DNA of 64,000 nucleotides, from contig CAJQLE010000002.1 of assembly GCA_905479105.1 (NCBI GenBank), positions 331,504 through 395,503 on the forward strand, given 5' to 3'. The DNA is from an uncultured Flavobacteriales bacterium (GTDB lineage Bacteria; Bacteroidota; Bacteroidia; Flavobacteriales_G; Salibacteraceae). The notes beneath the pieces were generated by a model. It ran no database searches and was not told the DNA's origin. It saw nothing but the letters and a program-made list of their open reading frames with translations. Both the position numbers and the translations under genes were made by a program. This document shows positions 1-10,180 of the stretch, in pieces (within the stretch, counting starts at the first letter, position 1; each line of letters opens with the position of its first letter).

Positions 1-754
<754 letters not shown>

Positions 755-851
755 AAACTAATAATACAATCAGATCAAAATCCCATGGATACATGCTGGC
801 TTTTCTATCTTTTCAATCTTTTCAAAGAACATCCTTCTTTCAAAGGGAGCG

Positions 852-881
852 CAAAGATAAAACCATATTTGATTTGCGCAA
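852..881 (-). promoter_or_regulatory. rRNA operon promoter (Bacteroidota type)
   Basis: On the minus strand TTG (complement of 879-881), 19 bases of spacer, then TATCTTTG (complement of 852-859). This matches the Bacteroidota housekeeping consensus TTG-N(19-21)-TAnnTTTG. Transcription would start near 845-850 and give a leader of about 95 bases before 16S. The stretch 755-963 otherwise holds no gene that I can see. Confidence 0.8.
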
Positions 882-963
882 GCCTATGCCATAAAAAAGA
901 TGAAGAAAACAGACCTCAAACAGCTCATTCATGATTAAACCTCTGATTATCAGATAAAAAAAA

Positions 964-1656
964 TTAGCCTTTAGGGTCAACTTTTGACACCTGAATGATC
1001 TTCCCACTCATTAATTGTCCAGAAGTCAATGAAAAAGCAACTATGTATTTCGCCATATTTTCAGGATTGACTTGTGAAATGTATCCAGGAAATGCCTCTT
1101 TGAGCATCTCTGTATTCACCGCGCCAAGTGCTAAGTAATTGAAAGAAAGTGACTTACCTCCATGTTCAGCATCTAAACACTCAGTTAGGGTCGCTAAAGC
1201 GGCTTTGCTTGCAGAGTATGAAAACAGTCCTTCAAACTTTAAACTGCCCTGAACCCCACCCATACTGCCAATATTCACAACATGAGCCCCCTCGCCCAGC
1301 ATACCTTTCGTTATAAGAAGTCTTGTTATCTCTAATACATTCCAAACGTTCACCTTCATATGATTATTGAAACCCTCAATCTTATCATCTGTGATATTCC
1401 CTTTACTTAAATATCCGGCATTATTAATGACAATATCGAATTTACAACCTTGCATCACCTTTATAAGAGTTGCCGAAAGATCATCGAAATCGATCCAATC
1501 AAATTGAATATGGTGATATGATGGAGACTCGGTTGCATTACGGTCATCTTCCCTGCTAATACCCCAGACATGATGGCCTTGAGATATAAATTCATTTCGG
1601 AGTGCTTTACCAATTCCCTTGGAGACTCCTGTGATTAATACATTCATATATTTCAT
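964..1656 (-). CDS. SDR family oxidoreductase
   Basis: Short-chain dehydrogenase/reductase with a Rossmann fold that would use NAD(P)H. The glycine motif TGVSKGIG lies about ten residues from the start, the NNAG motif follows mid-protein, and the catalytic Tyr/Lys are in YSASK with an upstream Ser in the NIGSMGG segment. The length of about 230 aa is standard for a classical SDR. The frame opens with TTG at 1662, but ATG at 1656 or 1647 is more natural; 1647 places the first beta strand directly at the N-terminus. The substrate cannot be told. It stands alone next to the rRNA operon in the same direction and diverges from the T9SS gene at 1772. Confidence 0.85.
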   Translation of the reverse strand: MKYMNVLITGVSKGIGKALRNEFISQGHHVWGISREDDRNATESPSYHHIQFDWIDFDDLSATLIKVMQGCKFDIVINNAGYLSKGNITDDKIEGFNNHMKVNVWNVLEITRLLITKGMLGEGAHVVNIGSMGGVQGSLKFEGLFSYSASKAALATLTECLDAEHGGKSLSFNYLALGAVNTEMLKEAFPGYISQVNPENMAKYIVAFSLTSGQLMSGKIIQVSKVDPKG

Positions 1657-1771
1657 TGACAAAGTGAAACTCGCTTCGAATACAATATTCTTTAAATTTA
1701 CCGACTTTATAAGTCAACTTTAAACATATTATAAGCGTCTAGCAATACATATTTATTATATACCCAGTTTT

Positions 1772-4345
1772 ATGACCAAAGGATACTCACTGTTTTTGAT
1801 AGTAATGTTTGCTGTTTTAGGCTCCTCAGTTGCCCAAACCGTTACTTGTCAATTAGACACCCTGAAATACACTTATTCCAAATCAAGCAACTTCGACACT
1901 CTTAGTTTAAATCCGCTTTTAACTAGTGCTGTATATCAATACTATGAAGCTCCTCAAGACATATCTATTAGTGGTGTCAAATTCTATGGCTTCAAAACTG
2001 ATTCATTTGACGCCAATTTGAACTACAGTGATTCTATGTCTGTGATAATAGAAATTAGGAATGCGACAGTAGACAGTGTTCCAGGTAATATTCTTTTAGC
2101 ATCTGATACAATCAATATTGGCTATATAGATACAACGGATACAGTATACTCTTTTGATTACTACTCTAACGTTTCATTATTCAACACAATAACAACAGGT
2201 AATTCATATACAGTGGTCATAAGGACTGAGAATGATTCTAACTCCTTTTCATTTCTTCATAATGAATATGATCAAGTTCTAGGCGGTGGAGATGGAGATC
2301 AAGAATGGCTATCAGGGGCATACCAAGGCAGCGGATGGGTGAAGTCAGATGTTTTCTCTCCGAATCCAAACGGGATAGCCTTTGACGCAGACTTCTTTAT
2401 TGAGCCGCTTGTAACTTATAGCTTAACAGCGAGCTTCATAAATGATCCTGAGTGTTTGTTTGATGAATTGGGAGATACTGTGGAGTTTTTCAATGATGCT
2501 TCCATCCTTGTTGACCATAGAATGTATAACAGGTACGCCTTCTTCAATCAGCCAGGAGCTCAAACTTGGAATTATGGGGATGGTTCTCCCGTTCAACAAA
2601 CCTCTAACCCTTTGCACTTTTATCCTACTAATGGACCTTTTGCAGCAACTTTAACAGCTCGGATATTTAGCTGGTCGCAACTTAATTGCCAAAGTTCAAG
2701 AACTCAAATTATCGATGAAAAGCCAGAACAAGGGTTCTCTTATATAACCAGCAACCTAGATGTTGATTTCACAAATGAAACCCCTGCAAGTTCCATCTTC
2801 ACGAATATTTCATATGATTTTGGAGATGGTAATACTAGTCAATCTGAGGATCCTTCACATAAATATTTACAACCCGGAACATACTGGGTTTGTCAGACTA
2901 TGATGACGTCATGTGGCGAAATAACCGAATGTCAAAATGTTGCCGTTGCAACCAACACAGCCCTCAATTGCGGAAAAGATAGTGTAAGATATACAGCTGC
3001 GAGAGGAACCGACACAAGAACACTTGCCATCAAGGCTCCACTTGGATCTCAGAGACTTGTAGGGTTAGGTCAGCGTTTTGACGCACCTCAATCAATGATC
3101 GTGCATGGGTTTTCATTCTACGCAAATCATGAAGGTTTGTACAGAGATAATTTCGAAGTGCTTGGTAAAATTTGGCTTGAAGGGCCAGGAAATGTACCTG
3201 ACACTGCGATCGGAGCTCTTGCTTCCTCTAGCGTTCGCATCAACAAATATGATGTTGACACCAACTATACAGGAAGGCTGCGTTACACGGCTATTTTCAA
3301 CGAGCCTGTCAATCTATTAAGAGATGATGATTACGTTTTAACCTTGGAGTACTTCGGAGAGACCCCAGTGCTTATAAGCACAACAGACTGGGAAGAAGGT
3401 GATGGAGATCAAGATTTACTTGCTGTGGGTCAAGTTGTAGCGGGAGGCGATACATTTTGGGTTACTCCAGCATCGGTGTCCTTGTTTAATGCAAATGGTT
3501 TGCCATTCGATGCAGATGTATTAATTGAACCCTTAATTGAATACAACTTCAATGCGAATTTCAGCTATGGTTTTGAGTGCCTTACCTTTAATGAAGATGG
3601 AGAAAAAATCGTTGATTTCTCTAATAGTTCGTCAAGAATAGCGTCAAGTACTATGTATAATTCTGGTGTGTTCTATAATTCAACCTTGAGCGCTTATGAT
3701 TGGGATTTTGGCGACAGTACCGCTATTAGCAACCTTACCAACCCTCAACATTTATTTCAAGCTCCTGGACCTTTTGACGTTGAGTTAACTATTATAATGG
3801 ACGGATGGACTAACGACTGTCAAAACTCACAAGTATATAACATCCCTGTTGCGCCTACTGGAGGCTTCTCATATGAGCAAGTGACTTCGACCGTCAAGTT
3901 TATTGACGAGTCTTTTAATGCTGATGAATATTGGTGGACATTCTCTGATTCAACTTATAGTTCTCTAAGCGATCCCAGACACTTCTTCTTGAGGTTAGGT
4001 GAGTTCGAGGTTTGTCAATATGTTTCGAATGTTTGCGGTTCAGACACCACTTGTGAATTGATTACAATAAATGTATTGGGTATTCCTGAGGCTTTCATGG
4101 AACAGATCAGCATTTACCCAAACCCTGCTTCCGACCACATAAATATAGATGCTAATTTAACGTCTATGAAGTCTTTGGAATTAATTCTTCTTGATTACAG
4201 CGGGAGAATCGTGAAAAAGGCAAGCTACAATGATTCAATGGTGAATGAATCGATATATGTTGGCGATCTAGCGAAAGGTGCTTATATACTAGAAGTTAAG
4301 GCTGGAGAGTACAAAGGCACTCAAAAGCTGATTATCACCAACTAG
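1772..4345 (+). CDS. Secreted PKD-domain protein with T9SS C-terminal sorting domain
   Basis: This 857-aa exported protein has an N-terminal signal peptide ending near SSVAQ (about residue 22). Two tandem modules of about 370 aa follow, starting near residues 27 and 399. Each has a beta-rich part with a GDGDQ segment, then a stretch ending in FDAD-FIEPL, then two PKD-like domains (NYGDGS, YDFGDG; WDFGDS and a degenerate copy). From about residue 780 a type A T9SS sorting domain begins (ISIYPNPASD) and ends with KLIITN. This predicts export through type IX secretion and surface attachment or release. There are no catalytic motifs, so it is probably an adhesin or structural protein. It is monocistronic and ends at a bidirectional terminator. 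Confidence 0.85.
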   Translation: MTKGYSLFLIVMFAVLGSSVAQTVTCQLDTLKYTYSKSSNFDTLSLNPLLTSAVYQYYEAPQDISISGVKFYGFKTDSFDANLNYSDSMSVIIEIRNATVDSVPGNILLASDTINIGYIDTTDTVYSFDYYSNVSLFNTITTGNSYTVVIRTENDSNSFSFLHNEYDQVLGGGDGDQEWLSGAYQGSGWVKSDVFSPNPNGIAFDADFFIEPLVTYSLTASFINDPECLFDELGDTVEFFNDASILVDHRMYNRYAFFNQPGAQTWNYGDGSPVQQTSNPLHFYPTNGPFAATLTARIFSWSQLNCQSSRTQIIDEKPEQGFSYITSNLDVDFTNETPASSIFTNISYDFGDGNTSQSEDPSHKYLQPGTYWVCQTMMTSCGEITECQNVAVATNTALNCGKDSVRYTAARGTDTRTLAIKAPLGSQRLVGLGQRFDAPQSMIVHGFSFYANHEGLYRDNFEVLGKIWLEGPGNVPDTAIGALASSSVRINKYDVDTNYTGRLRYTAIFNEPVNLLRDDDYVLTLEYFGETPVLISTTDWEEGDGDQDLLAVGQVVAGGDTFWVTPASVSLFNANGLPFDADVLIEPLIEYNFNANFSYGFECLTFNEDGEKIVDFSNSSSRIASSTMYNSGVFYNSTLSAYDWDFGDSTAISNLTNPQHLFQAPGPFDVELTIIMDGWTNDCQNSQVYNIPVAPTGGFSYEQVTSTVKFIDESFNADEYWWTFSDSTYSSLSDPRHFFLRLGEFEVCQYVSNVCGSDTTCELITINVLGIPEAFMEQISIYPNPASDHINIDANLTSMKSLELILLDYSGRIVKKASYNDSMVNESIYVGDLAKGAYILEVKAGEYKGTQKLIITN

Positions 4346-4358
4346 AAAATTTAATACA

Positions 4359-4393
4359 CAAAAAAAAAGCCGCTTATTAGCGGCTTTTTTTTT
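4359..4393. terminator. Bidirectional rho-independent terminator
   Basis: GCCGCT-tatt-AGCGGC stem flanked by A-tract on the left and T-tract on the right, so it works on both strands. It separates the convergent T9SS gene (plus) and purL (minus). Confidence 0.9.
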
Positions 4394-4409
4394 GAAACAA
4401 CATCTTCTA

Positions 4410-6641
4410 TTAACTCATCATTTTATGCAAAGCATTGCTGTATGTGTCATAAAGGTTGGAAATAGTACCGAAGTTAATATCATTGATTTTAATACTATCA
4501 CCTTTAGACTTACCAAGCATTGAAAAAGGAACTGTAGCTTTTTCCATCTCCTTCTTGAATTGATCAAGTTTATCATCTTCTATCGCCACCATGACTCTTG
4601 ACTGAGATTCACCGAACAAGAAACCATCTAACCTTCCTTCAGCGCTTATATTGACCTCTACCCCTATTCCGTATGTAGTGGTCATTTCAAGCAATGTTGT
4701 AAAAAGACCCCCATCTGAAACATCATGTGCCGCTGAGACCAGTCCAGATTGAATTATAGCCAAAAGCGCACTTTGCATTTGAACCTCCTTATCTAGATCA
4801 AAGTTTGGCGATTTAGACAATTGCTCTTTGTGATACTGAATTAGATACTGCGAACTCGAAATATCATCAGAATGCTCCCCAACTAAAATCAAATTCAATC
4901 CTGTCTTGGCAATCGCCAGTGAGGTGATATGCTCTTTGGATTCAATCAATCCAATCATTCCTATCGTTGGAGTCGGGAGAACTGGCACTGTTTTACCGTC
5001 AATTGTAGATTGATTGTAAAAACTAACATTCCCGCCAGTAACTGGAGTTTTAAAAGCCAGGCAAGCCTTGCTCATTCCTTTAATTGCTCCAACAAATTGC
5101 CAATATGCCTCTGGACTATATGGATTACCAAAGTTCAAGCAATTCGTAATAGCGGCTGGTTTACCTCCAGAGCATACAATATTTCGGGCAGCTTCTGCAA
5201 CGGCCATAGCACATCCTTCTTCAGGGTTTGCATAAACGTATCTAGCATTGCAATCAACCGTAGCCGCAATTGCCTTATTGGTTCCTTTTATACTGATGAT
5301 TCCTGCATCACTCAGCTTGTTGGTAGACATATTAATTGTCCCCACCATAGAATCATATTGGTCTGTTACCCATCTTTTAGATGCGATATTAACATGCCCA
5401 ATTAGGAATTGAGCAACTTCTTTAAGGTCAGTTGGCTGTTTAACTATAGACTGATCAAATGCCTGAGCCTTTGCAAAATAAGCTGGCTCGGTATATTCTC
5501 TTTCATAAACTGGAGCTCCTCCACCTAAAACTAATGAGTCTGCAGGAGCCTCGGCTACCAGCTTATCATCCATAAAATATCGAAGCTGATTACCTTCTGT
5601 TACAACGCCAATTTCAACGCAGTTCAAGTCCCATTTATCGAAAATATTCAGAACCTCTTGCTCTCTGCCCTTCTTAACCACAACAAGCATTCGTTCTTGT
5701 GACTCACTCAATAAGATTTCAAAAGGCAACATATTCTTTTGACGAGTTGGAACTCGATCTAAATATATATCCATACCACATTCACCTTTAGCGGACATCT
5801 CGGAAGTAGAGCATGTAATGCCCGCTGCGCCCATATCCTGCATACCAATAATACAATCCGTATCAGCAATTTCTAATGAGGCTTCAAGCAACAACTTCTC
5901 TTGAAATGGATCGCCAACCTGAACTGACGGCAAGTCATCCGCACTATCATCAGATAAATCACCTGAAGCAAATGTTGCTCCATGAATTCCATCCTTTCCT
6001 GTGCTCGAGCCAACAATAAATACTGGATTACCAGGTCCTTCAGAAATTGCAGAGATCGTTTTATGTGTTTCAACAATTCCAATCGACATCGCATTTACCA
6101 ATGGGTTTTGATTGTAGGATTCATCGAAGTAGACTTCACCACCAATCACTGGAATTCCAAAACTGTTGCCGTAGTCCCCAATTCCTTTTACAACGCCTTT
6201 AAGCAACCATTTTGTTCTTTCAGAATTAGGATCACCGAATCGAAGACTGTTCAACTGACCGACTGGCCGCGCGCCCATTGTAAAAATATCTCGATTGATA
6301 CCTCCAACTCCTGTTGCAGCTCCTTGATAAGGTTCAATTGCTGACGGATGATTATGCGACTCTATTTTAAAGGCACAGGCTAAACCATCACCAATGTCTA
6401 CTAAACCCGCATTCTCTTCTCCAGCCTCCGCTAGAATTGCCGGTCCTTTTTTTGGCAGAGTCTTTAGCCACTTGATACTATTCTTATAAGAACAGTGCTC
6501 TGACCACATTACTGAATAAATAGAAAGCTCAGTGAAGTTGGGTATTCTACCTAAATACTTAACAACTTGACTGTATTCTTCCGGCAATAAACCAAGTGTT
6601 TTTGCTGTTTCTTCTGGACTGTAGTCTGTTGGTTGACTCAT
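4410..6641 (-). CDS. purL: Phosphoribosylformylglycinamidine synthase subunit PurL
   Basis: FGAM synthase small-type PurL (743 aa), the ATP-dependent synthetase subunit of purine biosynthesis. It converts FGAR to FGAM using ammonia from PurQ and, in this small type, needs PurS; neither partner is in this window. Visible hallmarks are [10 protein letters not shown] (about 46-55), [11 protein letters not shown] (94-104) and a duplicated AIRS-like domain pair with GDP-rich ATP-binding segments. Length and order fit the family. A TAATTTTG element lies just upstream (complement of 6659-6666). Confidence 0.96.
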   Translation of the reverse strand: MSQPTDYSPEETAKTLGLLPEEYSQVVKYLGRIPNFTELSIYSVMWSEHCSYKNSIKWLKTLPKKGPAILAEAGEENAGLVDIGDGLACAFKIESHNHPSAIEPYQGAATGVGGINRDIFTMGARPVGQLNSLRFGDPNSERTKWLLKGVVKGIGDYGNSFGIPVIGGEVYFDESYNQNPLVNAMSIGIVETHKTISAISEGPGNPVFIVGSSTGKDGIHGATFASGDLSDDSADDLPSVQVGDPFQEKLLLEASLEIADTDCIIGMQDMGAAGITCSTSEMSAKGECGMDIYLDRVPTRQKNMLPFEILLSESQERMLVVVKKGREQEVLNIFDKWDLNCVEIGVVTEGNQLRYFMDDKLVAEAPADSLVLGGGAPVYEREYTEPAYFAKAQAFDQSIVKQPTDLKEVAQFLIGHVNIASKRWVTDQYDSMVGTINMSTNKLSDAGIISIKGTNKAIAATVDCNARYVYANPEEGCAMAVAEAARNIVCSGGKPAAITNCLNFGNPYSPEAYWQFVGAIKGMSKACLAFKTPVTGGNVSFYNQSTIDGKTVPVLPTPTIGMIGLIESKEHITSLAIAKTGLNLILVGEHSDDISSSQYLIQYHKEQLSKSPNFDLDKEVQMQSALLAIIQSGLVSAAHDVSDGGLFTTLLEMTTTYGIGVEVNISAEGRLDGFLFGESQSRVMVAIEDDKLDQFKKEMEKATVPFSMLGKSKGDSIKINDINFGTISNLYDTYSNALHKMMS

Positions 6642-6658
6642 GATTCAAATTTGAGCGC

Positions 6659-6666
6659 CAAAATTA
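6659..6666 (-). promoter_or_regulatory. Probable purL promoter -7 element
   Basis: TAATTTTG on the minus strand matches TAnnTTTG, 18 bases before the purL ATG. The -33 TTG at the expected distance is replaced by ATG, so the match is partial. Confidence 0.4.
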
Positions 6667-6729
6667 ACTTTTCATAGCTGGTATTCATTTCTAAAGTCTG
6701 ATTTGTTTTAAGAAGATTTACTTTGAAGT

Positions 6730-7770
6730 GTGCAAATCGAAGGAATAATTTTCAGTGGAATTTGGTATTTAATCTTTATATGGTTTCTTCTGAAATGGAG
6801 AGGCGGTATGTCGAGCACGCGTATTCTTGGATTATTCACTGCAAAAGTACTAGGGACTTTCGCCCTTCAATGGCTATTCACTTATTATTATACCGATCGA
6901 TCCACTGCTGATATTTATCGTTTTTTTGATGATGGAATACTTCTCAATCAGGTGTTTTATGAAAATCCAATTCATTTTTTTAAAATCATTTTCAATTTGT
7001 ATTCCGATCAAGAAGCTTTCAGATTACTCTATTTTGAGCAAATGAATGCATGGATTAAACCTTTTGATTCAGGCATTTATAACGATAATCATTTTATGAT
7101 TAAAGTGAATGCGCTTTTAGCTTTTCTAAGCTTTGGATACTATGAAGTGCACGGACTTTTCTTCAGCTTCTTAGCATTCATTGGCATAAAATGGTGTGCA
7201 GAGTCATTAATCGACAGTGATAATGATAAAAACCTTGCCATTACACTAGCCGTTCTTTTCCCATCAAGCTTAGTATGGATGTCGGGTGGATTGAAAGAGG
7301 CTCTCTTAATCTTCGGAATTGGGGCGTTTTTGAAAGTCAATTTTGCACACTTCAAACCTAAACTCACATCTCTAACCTTAGCTGCTGTATCCCTGCTTAT
7401 TCTATTCTCTTTAAAAATCTACTTTATTGCGGCTTTAATTCCTGCTTTTGCAGTTCATGTATTGAGAGAAAAACAGAACATCAAGCGACTTAATCAAGTA
7501 TTGATTTGGACGGGAATTCTATTAACAGGATCATACATGGGTTATCTCGCAGGATTCGACCTCATCGAGTATATAGTGCGCAAACAGAATGACTTTCTAA
7601 ATCATGTCCAGGTTATTTCTCCTGGCAGCTCATTTGATATGCCCTATTTAAAAGAAAGTATTCTATCGGTAATCGCATCAATACCTCAAGCTTTGGCCAA
7701 TGTGTTATTTAGACCTTATATATATGAAGTAAACACATTGCCAGAAAGCCTCATGTTTTTGGAGCTATAA
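6730..7770 (+). CDS. Polytopic membrane protein of unknown function
   Basis: A 346-aa protein with about eight hydrophobic segments, including an N-terminal one (IIFSGIWYLIFIWFLL) and several pairs between residues 125 and 300. I do not recognise a catalytic family. The spacing of charged loops and late helices recalls polysaccharide or wall-polymer membrane enzymes, but this is weak. The GTG start at 6730 is chosen because the next in-frame ATG (residue 27) would remove most of the first membrane segment. The stop overlaps the start of a 31-codon ORF, which in turn overlaps the next gene, so translational coupling is likely. Confidence 0.7.
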   Translation: MQIEGIIFSGIWYLIFIWFLLKWRGGMSSTRILGLFTAKVLGTFALQWLFTYYYTDRSTADIYRFFDDGILLNQVFYENPIHFFKIIFNLYSDQEAFRLLYFEQMNAWIKPFDSGIYNDNHFMIKVNALLAFLSFGYYEVHGLFFSFLAFIGIKWCAESLIDSDNDKNLAITLAVLFPSSLVWMSGGLKEALLIFGIGAFLKVNFAHFKPKLTSLTLAAVSLLILFSLKIYFIAALIPAFAVHVLREKQNIKRLNQVLIWTGILLTGSYMGYLAGFDLIEYIVRKQNDFLNHVQVISPGSSFDMPYLKESILSVIASIPQALANVLFRPYIYEVNTLPESLMFLEL

Positions 7771-7865
7771 TGAGATATAGATCTCCTGCCATAGTTTTGC
7801 TGCTTATAATACTTATTCCTTATCTAAGGTCCTTTTGGTTACAACATAATTACAATCGTTCATGA
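7770..7865 (+). CDS. Possible 31-aa membrane micro-protein
   Basis: ATG overlaps the preceding TAA (TAATG), and its own TGA overlaps the next gene's ATG (ATGA). The peptide has one hydrophobic stretch (AIVLLLIILIPYL) followed by a short basic/polar tail. It could be a real coupled micro-protein, or a last helix of the upstream membrane protein split off by a frameshift. Nothing else supports it. Confidence 0.35.
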   Translation: MRYRSPAIVLLLIILIPYLRSFWLQHNYNRS

Positions 7866-9484
7866 GAATTACCCCTTTTATATTGGTCTTTATATTACTA
7901 AACGCTTGTACTTCAAGCACTCAGGTAGATCTAATAATTCATAACGCAATTATTTACACCATTGATGACTCCTTTTCCAAGGCACAAGCCATTGCAGTAA
8001 ATCAAGGCAAAATTGTGGCTATTGGTGCTGAGCATCAAATCCTCAATGGATATAAGGGCAAGCAAAAAATTGATGCAGCCGGTCGCTATATTTATCCTGG
8101 ATTTATTGATGCGCATTCTCATTTTTTAGGCTATGGAAATGAAAAACATCAATTGAACTTGGTAGAAACCACTTCTTTTAATGAGGTGGTGTCAAAAATA
8201 TCGAGCTACATATCCAATTATGAGGGCAAGTGGATTAGAGGTAGAGGTTGGGATCAGAACGATTGGGAAGTAAAGGAGTTTCCTAGGAATGATACGTTGA
8301 GCAAGCTTTTCCCTGATCATTACATAGTTTTAAAACGAGTGGATGGTCATGCAGTTTTGGCTAGTGAGAACGTATTGAACCTTGCTGGTATAACAAGCGA
8401 AAGCAAAATAGCAGGCGGAGAAATAGTCCTTTTCAATGGCAAGCCGACTGGTGTTTTGATTGATGAAGCGGAAAGTTTAATCCAGCCTGTAATTCCAAAA
8501 TATTCTAAAGAGTTCAAATTGAACTCTTTAAAAATAGCCCAAGAAGATTGCTTCGCGCTAGGTCTAACAACTGTTTGCGATGGAGGATTGAGTAAAGAAG
8601 AAATTGACCTTATAAATGAAAGTCATGAGTCATTTTTAAAAATGCGGGTATATGCTATGTACAGTGCAAACAACGATTTAATTGATAGTCTTAAAACCTT
8701 AGGATATAAAACCGAGCGTTTAACGGCTAAGTCAATCAAGCTATATGCTGATGGCGCTCTCGGATCAAGAGGTGCGGCATTGCTGGCTCCCTATTCTGAT
8801 GACAGCTTGAACAGTGGTCTGATCATCGCACCAGAGGACTCAATTCGAAAGTGGGCTAAGGCTTGTTTTGAAAACAACTTCCAATTAAATGTTCATTGCA
8901 TAGGAGATCGAGCTAACCGAATCACCTTAGATGCGATGGGGTCAGTATTGAAAACAGCCAACGACAGAAGATGGAGGGTTGAACATGCGCAAGTCGTGCA
9001 TGAAGATGATCAAGACAAGTTTGGAGCATATACAGTGATTCCATCTATGCAGCCTACTCATGCTACTTCAGATATGTATTGGGCTGAAGACCGATTAGGG
9101 TCAGAAAGGATTGGTCAAGCATATGCCCTCAAAACCATGATGAATCAAAATGGTCTAATCGCACTAGGCACCGACTTTCCTCTAGAGGATATATCACCAA
9201 TCAAAACATTCTATGCAGCAACTGTTCGTAAAGACCTATCTGGTTTTCCAGAAGATGGTTTTGCCATAGGAGAATCACTTTCAAGACAAGAAGCGTTAAG
9301 AGGCATCACAATTTGGCCTGCAGTAGCTAATTTTGAGGATTCTGTAAAAGGAAGTTTAGAAATTGGGAAATATGCAGATATGGTGATGTTGGATCAAGAT
9401 TTGATGAACTGCAGCGATCAGGCATTGAAAGAGGTTAGTGTATTAAAAACATGGGTAAACGGTGAATTGGTTTTTGAGAAATAG
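7862..9484 (+). CDS. Amidohydrolase family lipoprotein (YtcJ-like)
   Basis: Metal-dependent amidohydrolase of the YtcJ/exoenzyme-regulatory type, 540 aa. The signal peptide ends in a lipobox with Cys at residue 16 (LLNAC), so it is predicted to be a periplasmic lipoprotein. The metal-binding motif DAHSHF follows the first beta strands, with later His in NVHCIGDRA and VEHAQVVHED and a late Asp in GTDFPLE. The C-terminus returns to the small beta domain (GKYADMVMLD). The substrate is unknown for this group. The ATG at 7862 overlaps the stop of the micro-ORF; the gene reads on into the CAP-domain gene. Confidence 0.88.
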   Translation: MRITPFILVFILLNACTSSTQVDLIIHNAIIYTIDDSFSKAQAIAVNQGKIVAIGAEHQILNGYKGKQKIDAAGRYIYPGFIDAHSHFLGYGNEKHQLNLVETTSFNEVVSKISSYISNYEGKWIRGRGWDQNDWEVKEFPRNDTLSKLFPDHYIVLKRVDGHAVLASENVLNLAGITSESKIAGGEIVLFNGKPTGVLIDEAESLIQPVIPKYSKEFKLNSLKIAQEDCFALGLTTVCDGGLSKEEIDLINESHESFLKMRVYAMYSANNDLIDSLKTLGYKTERLTAKSIKLYADGALGSRGAALLAPYSDDSLNSGLIIAPEDSIRKWAKACFENNFQLNVHCIGDRANRITLDAMGSVLKTANDRRWRVEHAQVVHEDDQDKFGAYTVIPSMQPTHATSDMYWAEDRLGSERIGQAYALKTMMNQNGLIALGTDFPLEDISPIKTFYAATVRKDLSGFPEDGFAIGESLSRQEALRGITIWPAVANFEDSVKGSLEIGKYADMVMLDQDLMNCSDQALKEVSVLKTWVNGELVFEK

Positions 9485-10118
9485 AATTGCGCTAGTATCG
9501 GCTTTGACTTTCATGTTGAGTTTGAATCTGCATGCTCAAGATAATGACATATTTAAGCTATGGCCGGATTCTACCCTAGCCAAAGCGAATTCAGCATCAC
9601 ATGTTGACTTCTTGTCTGAAACAGAAAAGGAGTCCATTTTCTATATGAACCTTTTGAGGATTAATCCCCGTCTTTTTACGGAAACATATTTTGCTGATTA
9701 TATTAAGTCTAAGGATATTAAAAAGGACAAATTGGTAAAAGATCTTATCAAAGAGTTAGAAGAAACTCCTAAAATGAATCCTCTCTTGCCCGATAAACAG
9801 TTGAGTGATTTTGCCAAAGCTCATGCTATAGATATGGGTCAATCTGGCAGAACCGGTCATAATTCTTCAAAAGGAAAGCCGTTTAGAGATCGTATTTCTG
9901 ACCTCGAACATCATTTTATGGCTATTAACGAAAACTGTAATTATGGCAATGAGGACGCGGTTGATGCTTTTATTGATCTATTAATAGATAGAAATGTCCC
10001 CAATTTCGGTCATCGAAAAAACATACTTGACCCTGAAATGAAGCTGGTTGGCGTGTCATTAGAGCCTCATGAAAGATGGCGCTTCAACTATGTACAGGAC
10101 TTTGGTATTGCAAAATAA
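9474..10118 (+). CDS. CAP (SCP/PR1) domain secreted protein
   Basis: Exported CAP-superfamily protein of about 215 aa. The longest frame starts at GTG 9462, but TTG at 9474 gives a cleaner signal peptide (RNRIALVSALTFMLSLNLHA) and still overlaps the end of the amidohydrolase gene. The CAP signature elements are visible: NLLRINP near the start, AKAHAIDM, a TGHNS segment, NENCNYG, and NFGHRKNILDP. The function in bacteria is unclear; proposed roles include surface binding. Translational coupling with the upstream lipoprotein gene is likely. Confidence 0.8.
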   Translation: MRNRIALVSALTFMLSLNLHAQDNDIFKLWPDSTLAKANSASHVDFLSETEKESIFYMNLLRINPRLFTETYFADYIKSKDIKKDKLVKDLIKELEETPKMNPLLPDKQLSDFAKAHAIDMGQSGRTGHNSSKGKPFRDRISDLEHHFMAINENCNYGNEDAVDAFIDLLIDRNVPNFGHRKNILDPEMKLVGVSLEPHERWRFNYVQDFGIAK

Positions 10119-10126
10119 AATATTTC

Positions 10127-10157
10127 TTGCGACCTAGGAGGTCAGGAGTTAAATTTG
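10127..10157 (+). promoter_or_regulatory. Promoter of the acyl-CoA ligase gene
   Basis: TTG at 10127-10129, 20-base spacer, then TAAATTTG at 10150-10157, a full match to the Bacteroidota consensus; the leader to the ATG at 10181 is about 20 bases. Confidence 0.55.
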
Positions 10158-10180
10158 GGTGCTAACCAAAACACTGACCC

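Noticed and set aside
4929..5405. 158-aa ORF on the plus strand
   Set aside because: Antisense shadow of purL, which has full family motifs on the opposite strand.
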